A DNA stretch of 64,000 nucleotides from Betaproteobacteria bacterium (GCA_004293675.1 READ01000033.1:1-64000); one strand, 5' to 3'. Shown: positions 27,766-36,665, counted from the first letter of the stretch. Program-made: numbers and translations. Notes: a model not told the origin generated them from the sequence alone.

Positions 27766-28092
27766 ATGTTAGGTAAGGGTGGCATGGCCGGCTTAATGCA
27801 GCAGGCTCAAAAAATGCAAGAGAACCTCAAGAAAGCGCAAGAAGAAATCGCGCGCATGGAGGTTGAAGGTCAAGCCGGCGCAGGCATGGTGAAAATCACC
27901 ATGACCGGCAAACATGATTGCAAACGCGTGCAAATCGATCCCGCCGTGATGGACGACAAAGACATGCTCGAAGACTTGATCACCGCCGCGATCAATGATG
28001 CATCAAGAAAGATCGAGCAAACATCATCAGAGCGAATGGGTTCGATGACCTCGGGCATGGGACTGCCACCGGGAATGAAGTTGCCGTTTTGA
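27766..28092 (+). CDS. ybaB: YbaB/EbfC nucleoid-associated protein
   Basis: 108 residues: [41 protein letters not shown] is the characteristic N-terminal helix plus strand of the family. Forms dimers that bind DNA and influence nucleoid structure and recombination. An AAAGGAAGAC sequence precedes the ATG. Position between dnaX and recR is canonical. Confidence 0.95.
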   Translation: MLGKGGMAGLMQQAQKMQENLKKAQEEIARMEVEGQAGAGMVKITMTGKHDCKRVQIDPAVMDDKDMLEDLITAAINDASRKIEQTSSERMGSMTSGMGLPPGMKLPF

Positions 28093-28176
28093 TCGGCCGC
28101 CCGCGGCGCGGTAGAACGGCTGGGGCAGGTTGCGGCGGCAAGGACGTGAGTGGCGCTAAGGAAGTGTGTGGCGGCA

Positions 28177-28333
28177 AGGACGAAAGACGAATGACGAATG
28201 ACGCAAAGCGAGATGACGCGATTTCTCCACTTCGCCCTGTGTTGAAGTGCGCCACAGCGCGAAGTCCATCAAGTCATCAAGGGCAAGCGTCACCGCATAG
28301 CTTTGCGTCATTCGTCATTCGTCTTTCGTCCTT
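28177..28333. repeat. GACGAAAGACGAATGACG inverted repeat between ybaB and recR
   Basis: The arm at about 28177-28210 (AAGGACGAAAGACGAATGAC...) is the reverse complement of the arm at about 28300-28333 (...GTCATTCGTCTTTCGTCCTT), with roughly 90 nt between. It splits an otherwise compact operon. Confidence 0.75.
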
Positions 28334-28380
28334 GGCGCAGCCCGCCCACCTCGCGCTGAACCTTTACTCTTGCGCGCCAA

Positions 28381-28968
28381 ATGACTCCCGTTTCGTTTAA
28401 AGTGCTCATCGACGCGCTCAAGGCACTACCCGGCGTGGGGCCGCGTGCTGCGCAGCGCATGGCTTTTGAGCTGGTGCAAAACAAGCGCGAAGCTGCAACG
28501 ATTTTGGCCGAAGCGCTGACTACCGCGCTTGAGAAATTGCGTCACTGCGAGCGCTGCAATACCCTCTCAGAAACGCCCATTTGTTCGCTCTGCGCATCAC
28601 CTCGTCGTGACGCGACGCAGCTCTGCGTCGTAGAGACGCCGTCCGATCAAATCACACTCGAACAGTCGGGTGCGTTCAGCGGTCTGTACTTCGTTTTGAT
28701 GGGACGACTGTCACCGCTAGACGGCGTGGGCCCGAATCAGATTCACTTAGAAAAACTAGTCAATCGCGCGACCGACGGCACGGTCAAGGAAGTGATTCTC
28801 GCCACCAATTTCACCAACGAAGGTGAAGTGACGGCACATGTGATTTCTGAGCTCCTTGAAACGCAAGGCGTGAAAGTCTCCAGACTGGCGCGCGGAATTC
28901 CGATTGGGTCGGAGCTTGAGTATGTGGATGCGGCGACCGTGGCGCAGGCGATGCGGGAGCGGCGTTGA
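28381..28968 (+). CDS. recR: Recombination mediator RecR
   Basis: 195 residues. The HhH motif [15 protein letters not shown] at the N-terminus, the zinc finger [16 protein letters not shown] and the Toprim-domain start [16 protein letters not shown] are all present. With RecF/RecO it loads RecA at gaps. The ATG is not closely preceded by a strong ribosome-binding site, and the preceding 290 bp is mostly repeat. Convergent with rsmA. Confidence 0.96.
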   Translation: MTPVSFKVLIDALKALPGVGPRAAQRMAFELVQNKREAATILAEALTTALEKLRHCERCNTLSETPICSLCASPRRDATQLCVVETPSDQITLEQSGAFSGLYFVLMGRLSPLDGVGPNQIHLEKLVNRATDGTVKEVILATNFTNEGEVTAHVISELLETQGVKVSRLARGIPIGSELEYVDAATVAQAMRERR

Positions 28969-29030
28969 GCGCTTCGCGCAGGACGAAAGACGAAGGACGA
29001 ATGACGCAAAGCTTGGCGTGACCTGAGTCC

Positions 29031-29855
29031 TCACTGGCGGTCTTCTTCACCCTCGCTCTTTCGTTGTGCGCTTACCCAATCGCTAAGCGCGACAAACTCC
29101 TCGGTCGATAACTCTTCCGCGCGCGCTTGAGCGTTCACGTTGGTTGCTTCGAAGCCCTCATTGGAAATCCACTGCCCCAAACTCTTCCGAAGCATCTTCC
29201 GCCGCTGCGTAAAGGCTTGTGTAACCAGCTGCGCAAAGAACGCTTCATCTTTCGGGCGCAGTCTTTTCTCGCGCAGCGGCGTCAGGCGAACAATCGATGA
29301 ATCGACTGCGGGTACGGGTTTGAATGCGCTCGGCGGAACGTCGAACTGTTTCTCTACCTTGAAGCGATATTGCAACATGATGGATAGCCGTCCGCGGGCA
29401 TCGTCGCCGCCTTTGGCGACCATGCGATCAACGACTTCCTTTTGCAGCATGAACGTCATGTCAGCGATATGCGATTCAAGCTCACAGAGCCGAAACAGAA
29501 TCGGTGTTGAGATGTTGTAGGGCAGGTTACCCACAATTCGGAGCGGCGAGGGCAGGGATTCGAAATCAAATTCAAGCGCATCGGCCTGATGCAGGCGAAG
29601 CTGCGCGGGATCGAATTCGCTTTGCAGTCGCGCCACCAGATCACGATCAATTTCAACAGCGTCGATACTGCCGCAATCTTTGATGAGCTCTCGGGTCAGC
29701 GCGGCTTGTCCGGGGCCGATTTCAACGATGTGGTCGCCGGGTTTGGCATTGACCGAATCGGCGATTTGACGGATGTAGCTGCGGTCAACCAAAAAGTTTT
29801 GGCCGAAGCGTCTGCGAGCGCGATGTGCGCCCGAGTAAGGTGGGGATTCGCTCAA
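29031..29855 (-). CDS. rsmA: 16S rRNA (adenine1518-N6/adenine1519-N6)-dimethyltransferase
   Basis: 274 residues. RRRFGQNFLVDRSYI starts the family core, the SAM site is VEIGPGQAALTREL, and the catalytic NLPYNIS follows in the middle of the protein. It dimethylates two adenosines near the 3' end of 16S rRNA. Its ATG overlaps the stop of the upstream DUF3445 gene by ATGA, so the genes are translationally coupled. The C-terminal extension KSEGEEDRQ is slightly longer than usual. Confidence 0.95.
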   Translation of the reverse strand: MSESPPYSGAHRARRRFGQNFLVDRSYIRQIADSVNAKPGDHIVEIGPGQAALTRELIKDCGSIDAVEIDRDLVARLQSEFDPAQLRLHQADALEFDFESLPSPLRIVGNLPYNISTPILFRLCELESHIADMTFMLQKEVVDRMVAKGGDDARGRLSIMLQYRFKVEKQFDVPPSAFKPVPAVDSSIVRLTPLREKRLRPKDEAFFAQLVTQAFTQRRKMLRKSLGQWISNEGFEATNVNAQARAEELSTEEFVALSDWVSAQRKSEGEEDRQ

Positions 29856-30733
29856 GCGAAGCTCTCCAGTTCAGACAGTAGACGTGGCATCGCCTCGGTC
29901 ATACCGCGGTAGGCGACGACAGCGGGCGTCATGGATTGCAGCGCTTCGCGAAGCGCTTGGGCACGATTTGGCTCTAGCCGCAAAACATCGGTGAGCGAGC
30001 GCATCATCACTCGAATGAAAAAAACAGCTCGATCCAAATGTAGCAATGGCCACGTCGTTTGTCGTTCAACGCGAAAGTACAGACGTGGCAACAGCGGAGC
30101 AGGGTCCTGCAAGGTTTTGCTCCACGAGTAATCATTTTGCTCAGGATGCTGCGCGAGCGACGCACTGGGCACGATCAGCCAAACGTGTCGCAGCATCGGC
30201 TGCTTCATGAACGCCATTGCCATGATGCTGCTGCCTGCGGCTTGAAGCATTTGATTGTCTGCGACTGGAGCGTGGATCGCAGTGAAGTCGAGGCCAAGTT
30301 TTTCGCGTGGGTCCCAGCGCGATGGAAACGCGACTGACAAGTATTCTGTGCGTAGCGAATGGCCATCATTTTTAAGGATTACGAAATCCTCTTGGAGCGT
30401 GATTGCGGTGTCCATCGCTGTAGGAGCGGCTTGCCGCGAATCGATTGAAGAGCCCATCGTAGATAGGCGAACGGGTTCGCGGCAAGCCGCTCCTACAGGG
30501 GTTAATTTGATAATTTCGTGAAGTACGTCGACGTTTGCGACACCCACGGCAGCTCGCTCGGGGTGCACCGCGAAAACGCTCGCTCGCTCCCTTGCATAGA
30601 CCGAAGCCAACTCATCATTGAGTAATAACTCGGGCACCACCGCATCCAACTTTTCCAAATTCGGCCGCATACGAAACGGCGCGCTCACTGGCCACGGCAT
30701 GCGTTCCGCCGGCGTTAACCAATCGATGGTCAC
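29852..30733 (-). CDS. DUF3445 (haem-dependent oxidative N-demethylase-like) protein carrying an in-frame repeat insertion
   Basis: 293 residues from the GTG at 30733, 4 bp after the exonuclease stop; the frame is open further upstream inside that gene but the extension looks spurious. Recognisable family segments are LQEDFVILKNDG, VAFPSRWDPREKLGLDFTAIHAPVAD and YFRVERQTTWPLLHLDRAVFFIR. Fungal relatives are haem enzymes removing N-methyl groups; the bacterial substrate is unknown. Residues from VGAACREPV to RQAAPTA, 27 in all, are the translation of a palindromic repeat (30418-30498) of a kind otherwise intergenic here. The insert keeps the frame just before the LQED motif, so function may or may not be retained. 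Confidence 0.8.
   Translation of the reverse strand: MTIDWLTPAERMPWPVSAPFRMRPNLEKLDAVVPELLLNDELASVYARERASVFAVHPERAAVGVANVDVLHEIIKLTPVGAACREPVRLSTMGSSIDSRQAAPTAMDTAITLQEDFVILKNDGHSLRTEYLSVAFPSRWDPREKLGLDFTAIHAPVADNQMLQAAGSSIMAMAFMKQPMLRHVWLIVPSASLAQHPEQNDYSWSKTLQDPAPLLPRLYFRVERQTTWPLLHLDRAVFFIRVMMRSLTDVLRLEPNRAQALREALQSMTPAVVAYRGMTEAMPRLLSELESFA
30419..30497. repeat. Palindromic repeat inside the DUF3445 gene
   Basis: The 22-bp arm TGTAGGAGCGGCTTGCCGCG followed by AA (30419-30440) is an exact reverse complement of 30476-30497. Total inserted length about 81 bp, i.e. 27 codons. The TGTAGGAGCGG ends are shared with the intergenic pairs at 31523-31602 and 47480-47602. Confidence 0.85.
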
Positions 30734-30737
30734 CGCG

Positions 30738-31514
30738 CTACGCCCATGCCGCGAGATACTCTTTCCAATGCGCTCCGGCCTGCACCGCAAGTTTGTCGCG
30801 CACGAGTTTGATTTCGGCGTCGTACTGCGTGTTGTCAAGCTCGCCGCGCATGCGCTGAAAGCGCAGAAATAGCAGGTACGTGTTCATCACATCTGTCTCG
30901 CAGTAAGCGCGAATACCTGCCAGCTCGCCGCGCTGAAACGCTGGCCAAACCTGGCTTCCGTCCATGCCGAGCTTGCCGGGAAATCCAGCAAGTTTGGCCA
31001 TCGTGTCAAGCGGCGCATTGGCGCGCGCTTGATACATCGCCATGAAGTCCATCAAATCGAGGTGGCGTTCTTTGTAGCGATTCAAATAGTGATCGAAATT
31101 GAACGCCCGGTCGTTCGCACCCGTTTCCAAAAATCGCGACGCCACCGCGCCCACAATCAATCCGCGCTGCATTAGCACGGGCAAATCGAAGCCGCCGCCG
31201 TTCCAGCTGATGAGCTGCGGGGTTCGTTTGTCAATCACATCGAAAAACTTTTGGATGATCGTGGGTTCGTCGTCATCAAGCTCACCAAGCGACCAGACAG
31301 CGAGTTTGTCAACACCTTCACGTAACACGCATGAAATCGCGCAGACACGCTGAAGGTGATGCGGCAAAAATTCAGTGCCGTTTTTGATGCGTTGTTGGGA
31401 GAGCGCCCAGAGCCCGACCTCATCATCAGTCATCCGATCAGGCAGATCGTGAAGGCGGCGAATCCCAGCGATGTCTGGGATGGATTCAATGTCGAAAATG
31501 AGGGTGGGAAACAT
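30738..31514 (-). CDS. Predicted 3'-5' exonuclease (PolB exonuclease-like)
   Basis: 258 residues with the DEDD-type nuclease motifs: LIFDIESIPD (ExoI, D-x-E), ISWNGGGFDLPVL (ExoII) and IRAYCETDVMNTYLLFLR (ExoIII, with the final D). It resembles the stand-alone exonuclease related to DNA polymerase B. Its physiological substrate is unknown. First gene of an apparent operon with the DUF3445 gene and rsmA. Confidence 0.88.
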   Translation of the reverse strand: MFPTLIFDIESIPDIAGIRRLHDLPDRMTDDEVGLWALSQQRIKNGTEFLPHHLQRVCAISCVLREGVDKLAVWSLGELDDDEPTIIQKFFDVIDKRTPQLISWNGGGFDLPVLMQRGLIVGAVASRFLETGANDRAFNFDHYLNRYKERHLDLMDFMAMYQARANAPLDTMAKLAGFPGKLGMDGSQVWPAFQRGELAGIRAYCETDVMNTYLLFLRFQRMRGELDNTQYDAEIKLVRDKLAVQAGAHWKEYLAAWA

Positions 31515-31522
31515 TGCGCTAT

Positions 31523-31602
31523 TGTAGGAGCGGTTCCACCGTGATCGGCCCCAAGATCAAGGTTCTGTCGTCCAAGCCAATCGCGGTGGAACCGCTCCTA
31601 CA
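31523..31602. repeat. TGTAGGAGCGGTTCCACC inverted repeat pair
   Basis: The arm TGTAGGAGCGGTTCCACCGT (31523-31542, continuing to 31545) and its near-perfect reverse complement (31580-31602) flank a 34-bp loop. It lies between the exonuclease start and the cysM stop, both on the minus strand, where it could act as an attenuator or mRNA 3' end. Confidence 0.8.
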
Positions 31603-31608
31603 GTGTGG

Positions 31609-32508
31609 TTAGCTGGGGAACACGCCGGTTGAGAGGTATCGGTCGCCGCGGTCGCACACGATGAACACGATGGTCGCGTTTTTCAGGGTCTTGGCGTGGC
31701 GCAGCGCGATCACGCAGGCACCCGCGGCAGATACGCCGCAAAAGATGCCCTCAACCACCGCCAGCTCTCGGGTCATGGCTTCTGCGTCGGCTTGCGATAC
31801 CTCGATAACCGCATCGATACGGGCTTTTTTCGAGATTTCAGGCTTGTACGCCTCGGGCCACTTGCGAATGCCGGCAATGCTCGATCCATCGGTGGGTTGC
31901 GCGCCGATGATGTAGACCGCTTCGTTCTGCTCTTTCAGAAAATTTGACACACCCGTGATGGTGCCCGTGGTGCCCATGGCGCTCACGAAATGAGTCACAC
32001 GTCCGTTTGTCTGCTGCCAAATCTCTGGCCCGGTGCCACGGTAATGCGCCAGCGGATTATCCGGGTTGGCAAACTGATCGAGCACACGTCCCTCGCCCTT
32101 GGCTTGCATCGCAAACGCCAAATCCCGCGCGCCCTCCATGCCCTCGGTTTTGCTCACCAAAATCAATTCCGCGCCGTACGCTTTCATAGATTGACGCCGC
32201 TCAATCGATTGGTTTTCAGGCATGATGAGCTTCATTTTGTAGCCACGCATCGCCGCGACCATCGCCAGCGCAATGCCGGTGTTGCCGCTGGTGGCCTCAA
32301 TCAAGGTGTCGCCCGGTTTGATGTCGCCGCGTTTTTCGGCCTCAACGATCATCGAGTAAGCGGGGCGATCCTTGACGCTGCCGGCCGGATTGTTACCCTC
32401 CATCTTTCCAAGCACTACGTTGCTCGGATCGATGCCCCACGCCGCTGGTAAGCGTTGCAATTGAACGAGGGGTGTGTTGCCGATGGTGGAATCGATGGTG
32501 GGGTACAT
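31609..32508 (-). CDS. cysM: Cysteine synthase B (O-acetylserine sulfhydrylase)
   Basis: 299 residues from the ATG at 32508; the longer open frame upstream is translated repeat sequence. PLP-binding lysine in NPAGSVKDRPAYSM, substrate loop EATSGNTGIALAM, and the phosphate-binding glycine/threonine loop SAMGTTGTITG identify the family. Length and IGAQPTDGSSIAGIRKW are typical of CysM rather than CysK. It forms cysteine from O-acetylserine and sulfide or thiosulfate. Repeats lie on both sides (31523-31602 and 32521-32555). Confidence 0.93.
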   Translation of the reverse strand: MYPTIDSTIGNTPLVQLQRLPAAWGIDPSNVVLGKMEGNNPAGSVKDRPAYSMIVEAEKRGDIKPGDTLIEATSGNTGIALAMVAAMRGYKMKLIMPENQSIERRQSMKAYGAELILVSKTEGMEGARDLAFAMQAKGEGRVLDQFANPDNPLAHYRGTGPEIWQQTNGRVTHFVSAMGTTGTITGVSNFLKEQNEAVYIIGAQPTDGSSIAGIRKWPEAYKPEISKKARIDAVIEVSQADAEAMTRELAVVEGIFCGVSAAGACVIALRHAKTLKNATIVFIVCDRGDRYLSTGVFPS

Positions 32509-32520
32509 GGCTCGGTGGGG

Positions 32521-32555
32521 AGGACGAAGGACGAATGACGAATGACGCAAAGCTT
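32521..32555. repeat. Single arm of the GACGAAAGACGAATGACG repeat
   Basis: AGGACGAAGGACGAATGACG followed by another ATGACGCAAAGC unit matches the arms at 13861 and 28177. No inverted partner is seen nearby. It lies just upstream of cysM. Confidence 0.65.
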
Positions 32556-32685
32556 GGCGTTTTGAGGCGATAAATTTGCTTCGCTCGAAAAGCACCGTGA
32601 TGATACGCGCAGCGCCATGATGACTTGAGCGGTTCATGGGAGCGCTTGACGACCAATCGCTGCACTGCGCCCACTGCCGCAAAAT

Positions 32686-32710
32686 AAAAAACCCGCCGAA
32701 GCGGGTTTTT
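32686..32710 (-). terminator. Rho-independent terminator (bidirectional)
   Basis: AACCCGC - CGAA - GCGGGTT with A-run on one side and T-run on the other. It closes the minus-strand ComEA-like gene that ends at 32729; it could also stop plus-strand transcripts. Confidence 0.88.
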
Positions 32711-32728
32711 AGCGTCACGCGGAAGCGA

Positions 32729-33415
32729 TTAAGGCTTCTTAGGCGCTTCTTCTTTCTTAGGAGCGTCTTTAGCAGGCGCATCCTTCTTGGCGGCATCCTT
32801 CGAAGGAGCGTCTTTCTTAGCAGCGGCTTCTTTCTTAGCTTTTGCGTCGGCTTCTTTTTTTGCTTTGGCTTCAGCAGCTTTAGCTTTCTTCTCGGCTTCT
32901 TTCTTCGCTTTCTCTTCGGCCTTTGCCTTTTTGTCAGCTTCTTTTTTAGCTTTGTCGGCTGCTGCTTTTTCTTCTTTGGTCATTGGCTTGTCAGCGGCCT
33001 TGGTTGGAGCGGCTGCGGCAGCTGCATCCTTTTTGGGCGCTTCTTTGGCGGCTGCGGCGGCAGCGGGCGCGTCCTTCTTACCTGCGTCGGCCTTCGGGGC
33101 GTCTTTCTTGCCTGCGTCGGCTTTTGGAGCGTCTTTCTTCGCGGTTTCCCAATCGATCTTGGTTGGGCCACTGAGCGAGACTTTCGACTTCATGCCTTCG
33201 AAGTTTTTGTCGCCAATACCGTCAATTTTCTTCAGGTCTTCAGCCGTTTTGAACGGACCATTTTTGGTGCGGTAATCGATGATGGCTTGAGCGCGAGCTG
33301 GGCCGACATCTGGCAGCGCTTCGAGCTCGGCCTTGGTGGCGGTGTTAACGTTGACTGCAGCCGAGGCGATGCCAGCTACGAGTAATGCTGCGAACAGCGC
33401 GATGAGTTTGTTCAT
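32729..33415 (-). CDS. ComEA-like helix-hairpin-helix protein with a long Lys/Ala-rich tail
   Basis: 228 residues. A signal peptide (about 1-19, LIALFAALLVAGIASA) is followed by a ComEA-type double HhH domain (VNVNTATKAELEALPDVGPARAQAII ... FKTAEDLKKIDGIGDKNFE, about 21-80). From about residue 90 to the end the protein is almost only Lys, Ala, Glu, Pro and Asp, with repeats such as KKDAPKADAG and AKAEEKAKKEAEKKAK. The domain suggests binding of double-stranded DNA in the periplasm during transformation; ComEA proteins are usually 80-120 residues, so the tail doubles the length. The tail recalls histone H1/AlgP-type sequences. Terminator immediately downstream; single gene. Confidence 0.85.
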   Translation of the reverse strand: MNKLIALFAALLVAGIASAAVNVNTATKAELEALPDVGPARAQAIIDYRTKNGPFKTAEDLKKIDGIGDKNFEGMKSKVSLSGPTKIDWETAKKDAPKADAGKKDAPKADAGKKDAPAAAAAAKEAPKKDAAAAAAPTKAADKPMTKEEKAAADKAKKEADKKAKAEEKAKKEAEKKAKAAEAKAKKEADAKAKKEAAAKKDAPSKDAAKKDAPAKDAPKKEEAPKKP

Positions 33416-33587
33416 TTGGTGATCCTCTCCATTGATTCCGGTCCGTATCCGGGTGACGTTAAATTAAGTCGGCTGGTGGATAGGTCGTGCGGCAAAACAC
33501 CGCCAGCCACGGTGCGCCGCTTTAACGGACACATTGTAGCGGGCGTTGACACGGCCAAAGCCGCCCCGTTATAACAGCCTCGGAACT

Positions 33588-34679
33588 CTAAACAATACGC
33601 CGCGGCACTCGCGGTGCCACGGCCGTGAGCAATTCGTAACCAATCGTGCCAACGTGGTTCGCTACTTCATCCACAGCCAACTGCTGGCCCCAGAGCTCAA
33701 CCCGCGTGCCCACACGAGCCATAGGCACCTGGGTGATGTCAACCGTGATCTTGTCCATCGACACCCGACCCACCAACGGCGCGCGAACTCCGCCTACGAG
33801 AATCGGTGTGCCGGTGGGGGCGTGCCGTGGATAGCCATCGGCATAGCCGCAAGCGATGATCGCGATCTGTTCCGCCTTGCTCGCAATGTAGGTCGCACCG
33901 TAGCCCACCGCGTCGCCAGCTGCTAGCGATTGGACGCCTATGATTTCGGTGCTCAGTGTCATCGCGGCGTTCAGTTTCAGCGACGCCGCGCCTTTGCCAG
34001 CATGGGTAAATGGTGTCGCGCCGTAGAGCATGATGCCGGGACGAATCCAATGTCCGGCCGAGCCCATCGTGCCGTTACTTTTTTCAAAATCGAAGCAGGC
34101 CGCGGAGTTGACCACCGAGCGAGCCAGCGGCACGCCGTCGGCCGCCTCGTTAAATCGGCGCAATTGCTCGACATAGCCGTTGGGCTCATCGGCGCGGGCG
34201 AAATGCGTCATCAGCACCACCTCGCCGATGCTCGCGTTACCCAGCGCTCGAGCCGCCCAGTCGCGAAGCCGCTCAAGGCGAAACCCCAGTCGATTCATGC
34301 CGCTGTTGAATTTCAGATAGACATCGACCTTACGAGGCAGCGCCGTGACTTCAAGGATCGCCAATTGCTCTTCGCAGTGCACTACACAGCTCAAACGGTG
34401 TTCCGCCGCAACGCGCCAGTCGAGTGCGTCGTAGCAACCCTCAAGCAACAAAATGGGTTTCGTCCAGCCCATTTCTCGAAGCCGAACGGCGTTTTCGATT
34501 TCGATGAGCGCGAGACCGTCAGCGTCTGAAAAACCTTGAAACGCCGCCTGGATGCTGTGCCCATAGGCATCGGCTTTGATGACTGCCCAGCTTCGGGTGC
34601 CGGGGGCTTGGGCGCGAGCCAAGGCGAGGTTTTGCGCCATGGCGGCCGTATGTATCGTTGCAGTGATGGGACGGGGCAT
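33588..34679 (-). CDS. alr: Alanine racemase
   Basis: 363 residues from the ATG at 34679 (MPRPITATIH); an upstream in-frame ATG at 34709 is less likely. The PLP lysine is in WAVIKADAYGH, the second catalytic Tyr in the region AAGDAVGYGATYIA, and the C-terminal block LVGRVSMDKITVDIT is typical. Interconverts L- and D-alanine for peptidoglycan. Divergent from lplT with 178 bp between; a TATGCTACT sequence near 34724 may be part of a promoter. Confidence 0.94.
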   Translation of the reverse strand: MPRPITATIHTAAMAQNLALARAQAPGTRSWAVIKADAYGHSIQAAFQGFSDADGLALIEIENAVRLREMGWTKPILLLEGCYDALDWRVAAEHRLSCVVHCEEQLAILEVTALPRKVDVYLKFNSGMNRLGFRLERLRDWAARALGNASIGEVVLMTHFARADEPNGYVEQLRRFNEAADGVPLARSVVNSAACFDFEKSNGTMGSAGHWIRPGIMLYGATPFTHAGKGAASLKLNAAMTLSTEIIGVQSLAAGDAVGYGATYIASKAEQIAIIACGYADGYPRHAPTGTPILVGGVRAPLVGRVSMDKITVDITQVPMARVGTRVELWGQQLAVDEVANHVGTIGYELLTAVAPRVPRRIV

Positions 34680-34857
34680 AGTGGGAGCGCACAGGCGCGA
34701 CGCTTGCAAACGAGGCTATGCTACTCTCCACCTCGATGCACGTTCTAGGGCCATGCAAACTCAGCATTTGCGGTCCAAGCGCACTTACAAAGCGCACGGC
34801 GTCGCGGGGCAGTGCCCATGGCACTGCACGATGTGATTTCTAGGAGGACTTTGGCGC

Positions 34858-36132
34858 ATGCAGCGCGGCTTTTATACGATCATGGCGGCGCAGTTTTTCA
34901 GCTCGCTCGCCGACCAAGCGCTGTTGATTGCAGCCATTGAAATGCTCAAGCTCTCGGGTGCGCCGCAATGGCAGCAACCGGCCTTGATTCCGATGTTTGC
35001 GTTTTTCTACGTGGTGCTTGCCCCGTTTGTGGGCGCGTTTGCTGATCGCTTTCCCAAGGGCAAAGTGATGTTGGTGGCTAACACCATCAAAGTGGTGGGC
35101 TGTTTGATGATGCTCTTTGGCGTCCACCCGCTGTTGGCGTATTCGGTTGTCGGTTTGGGCGCTGCAGCCTATTCGCCGGCCAAGTACGGCATTTTGACCG
35201 AGCTATTGCCGGCGTCGCAGCTGGTGAAGGCCAACGGCTGGATCGAAGGCTTGACGATTGCCTCGATTGTGTTCGGCGTGGCGCTTGGTGGGGTGTTGGT
35301 AGCGCCGAAAGTTGGCGCATGGTTGCTTGGCGTGGACGTGCCCTACCTTAATACTGGCATCGACACCTCGCCTGAGGCTGCCATCACTGTGATCGTTTTC
35401 GGCTACGTTATCGCAGCAATTTTTAACTCGCGAATTCCACACACTGGCGTGGCGATGCAGCCAATGCCCGCAGCGAGCAAATTGCTACCCGAATTCTGGG
35501 AATGCAACACACGGCTCTGGCGCGACAAGCTGGGGCAAATTTCACTGGCCGCGACGACGCTCTTTTGGGGCGTGGCTGGCAACATGCGCTACATCGTGAT
35601 TCCGTGGGCGGCAGCGGCGCTCTCCTACACCACCAGCCAAGCGGCGATGCTGCAAGGGGTTGTTGGTTTGGGCACCGCCGTGGGGGCTGTGATCGCATCG
35701 TCTAGGATGACCCTTGATCGTGCGACCAGTACCATTCCCTATGGCATCGGCATTGGTTTGGCGGCTATTTCGATGGTGTTTATCGACAGCCTTTGGGTGG
35801 CGATTCCGTTTCTGATTTTGCTCGGCGCGTTCGGTGGCTATTTGGTGGTGCCGATGAACGCACTGCTGCAGCACCGCGGCCACCTGCTCATGGGTGCGGG
35901 GCGCTCGATTGCCGTTCAAAACTTTAACGAACAGGCCTGCATCTTGTTTTTAGGTGCGCTGTACACCGGACTCACGGCGATGGGATTGTCAGCGTTTGCA
36001 TCGATCACCGTGTTCGGCACGATCGTCGCGTTCACGATGTTCATGGTGGGGCGCTGGCATCGCTCCAACCTCATCAACCATCCGGCAGAGGTGGAGCGTT
36101 TGTTGAACATTGCTCGTAGCGATAAGCATTGA
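34858..36132 (+). CDS. lplT: Lysophospholipid transporter LplT
   Basis: 424 residues, MFS-type with about 12 membrane segments. MQRGFYTIMAAQFFSSLADQ and APFVGAFADRFPKGKVM match the LplT family, which flips lysophospholipids into the cytoplasm for re-acylation by Aas. No aas gene is fused or adjacent here, as is common in betaproteobacteria. TAGGAGGA lies at ribosome-binding distance from the ATG. Confidence 0.92.
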   Translation: MQRGFYTIMAAQFFSSLADQALLIAAIEMLKLSGAPQWQQPALIPMFAFFYVVLAPFVGAFADRFPKGKVMLVANTIKVVGCLMMLFGVHPLLAYSVVGLGAAAYSPAKYGILTELLPASQLVKANGWIEGLTIASIVFGVALGGVLVAPKVGAWLLGVDVPYLNTGIDTSPEAAITVIVFGYVIAAIFNSRIPHTGVAMQPMPAASKLLPEFWECNTRLWRDKLGQISLAATTLFWGVAGNMRYIVIPWAAAALSYTTSQAAMLQGVVGLGTAVGAVIASSRMTLDRATSTIPYGIGIGLAAISMVFIDSLWVAIPFLILLGAFGGYLVVPMNALLQHRGHLLMGAGRSIAVQNFNEQACILFLGALYTGLTAMGLSAFASITVFGTIVAFTMFMVGRWHRSNLINHPAEVERLLNIARSDKH

Positions 36133-36141
36133 GCGAACGTT

Positions 36142-36480
36142 CGCAGATCCTGGTTAGCAAGATGCCTCAGGCAATCAGTTCGTTTCGGTTGTTCACCCCG
36201 TAAAACGATCGGAGACGGCCCCTAGAGGTCTTTTCCTTGACGCAGATTCGCGCAGATTTGACGCCGATGGCCGCAGATTTCTGCGAGCGAGCCTCGTCAG
36301 AAAGGTACGCATCCAACCTGACTTTGACCTGCGGCGCGACCGAGATGCACTGCAAAAAATCTGCGTCAATCTGCGTCAAATCTGCGGGAATCTGCGTCAG
36401 AAATACAGACTTTACGTGCAGAGCTTTGGTCGCTTGAAGTGTTTGAACTTAGCGCCCGCTTGTTCCCTGAGCCAACACAC
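36142..36480. repeat. Dispersed repeat of about 340 bp, copy 2
   Basis: Collinear with 19749-20090: shared blocks include GATGCCTCAGGCAAT, GATGGCCGCAGATTTCTG, CCTGACTTT, AAAAAATCTGCGT and TTGAAGTGTTTGA. It begins 10 bp after the lplT stop. GCAGATT units occur in both orientations, so the transcript could fold into a long hairpin. Confidence 0.75.
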
Positions 36481-36531
36481 GAATCAGGTCGCGTTACCTT
36501 TTGATGACGAGCAACAGCCTGTATGTTGCAA

Positions 36532-36616
36532 CGCCTCATTAAATATGGTCTTTAGCTAGATAAAAGTGACTTTTGAAAAGAACATTTTTAGTCATAAACG
36601 CCTGTTTTAATATGGC
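36532..36616. repeat. AT-rich 85-bp intergenic element, copy 4
   Basis: Begins CGCCTCATTAAATATGGTC and ends CGCCTGTTTTAATATGGC. Its centre shares TTTTGAAAA with copy 5. Between convergent lplT (+) and msrA (-), immediately after the 340-bp repeat. Confidence 0.68.
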
Positions 36617-36665
36617 ATATATTGATAAAGTTGCCTTTACGCGGTAGCCTAGACTGTGCTCGCGC

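Noticed and set aside
32636-33385. Plus-strand hydrophobic frame opposite the ComEA-like gene
   Set aside because: It is the antisense of Lys/Ala-rich codons, which produces Phe/Leu/Ala-rich shadows on the other strand.
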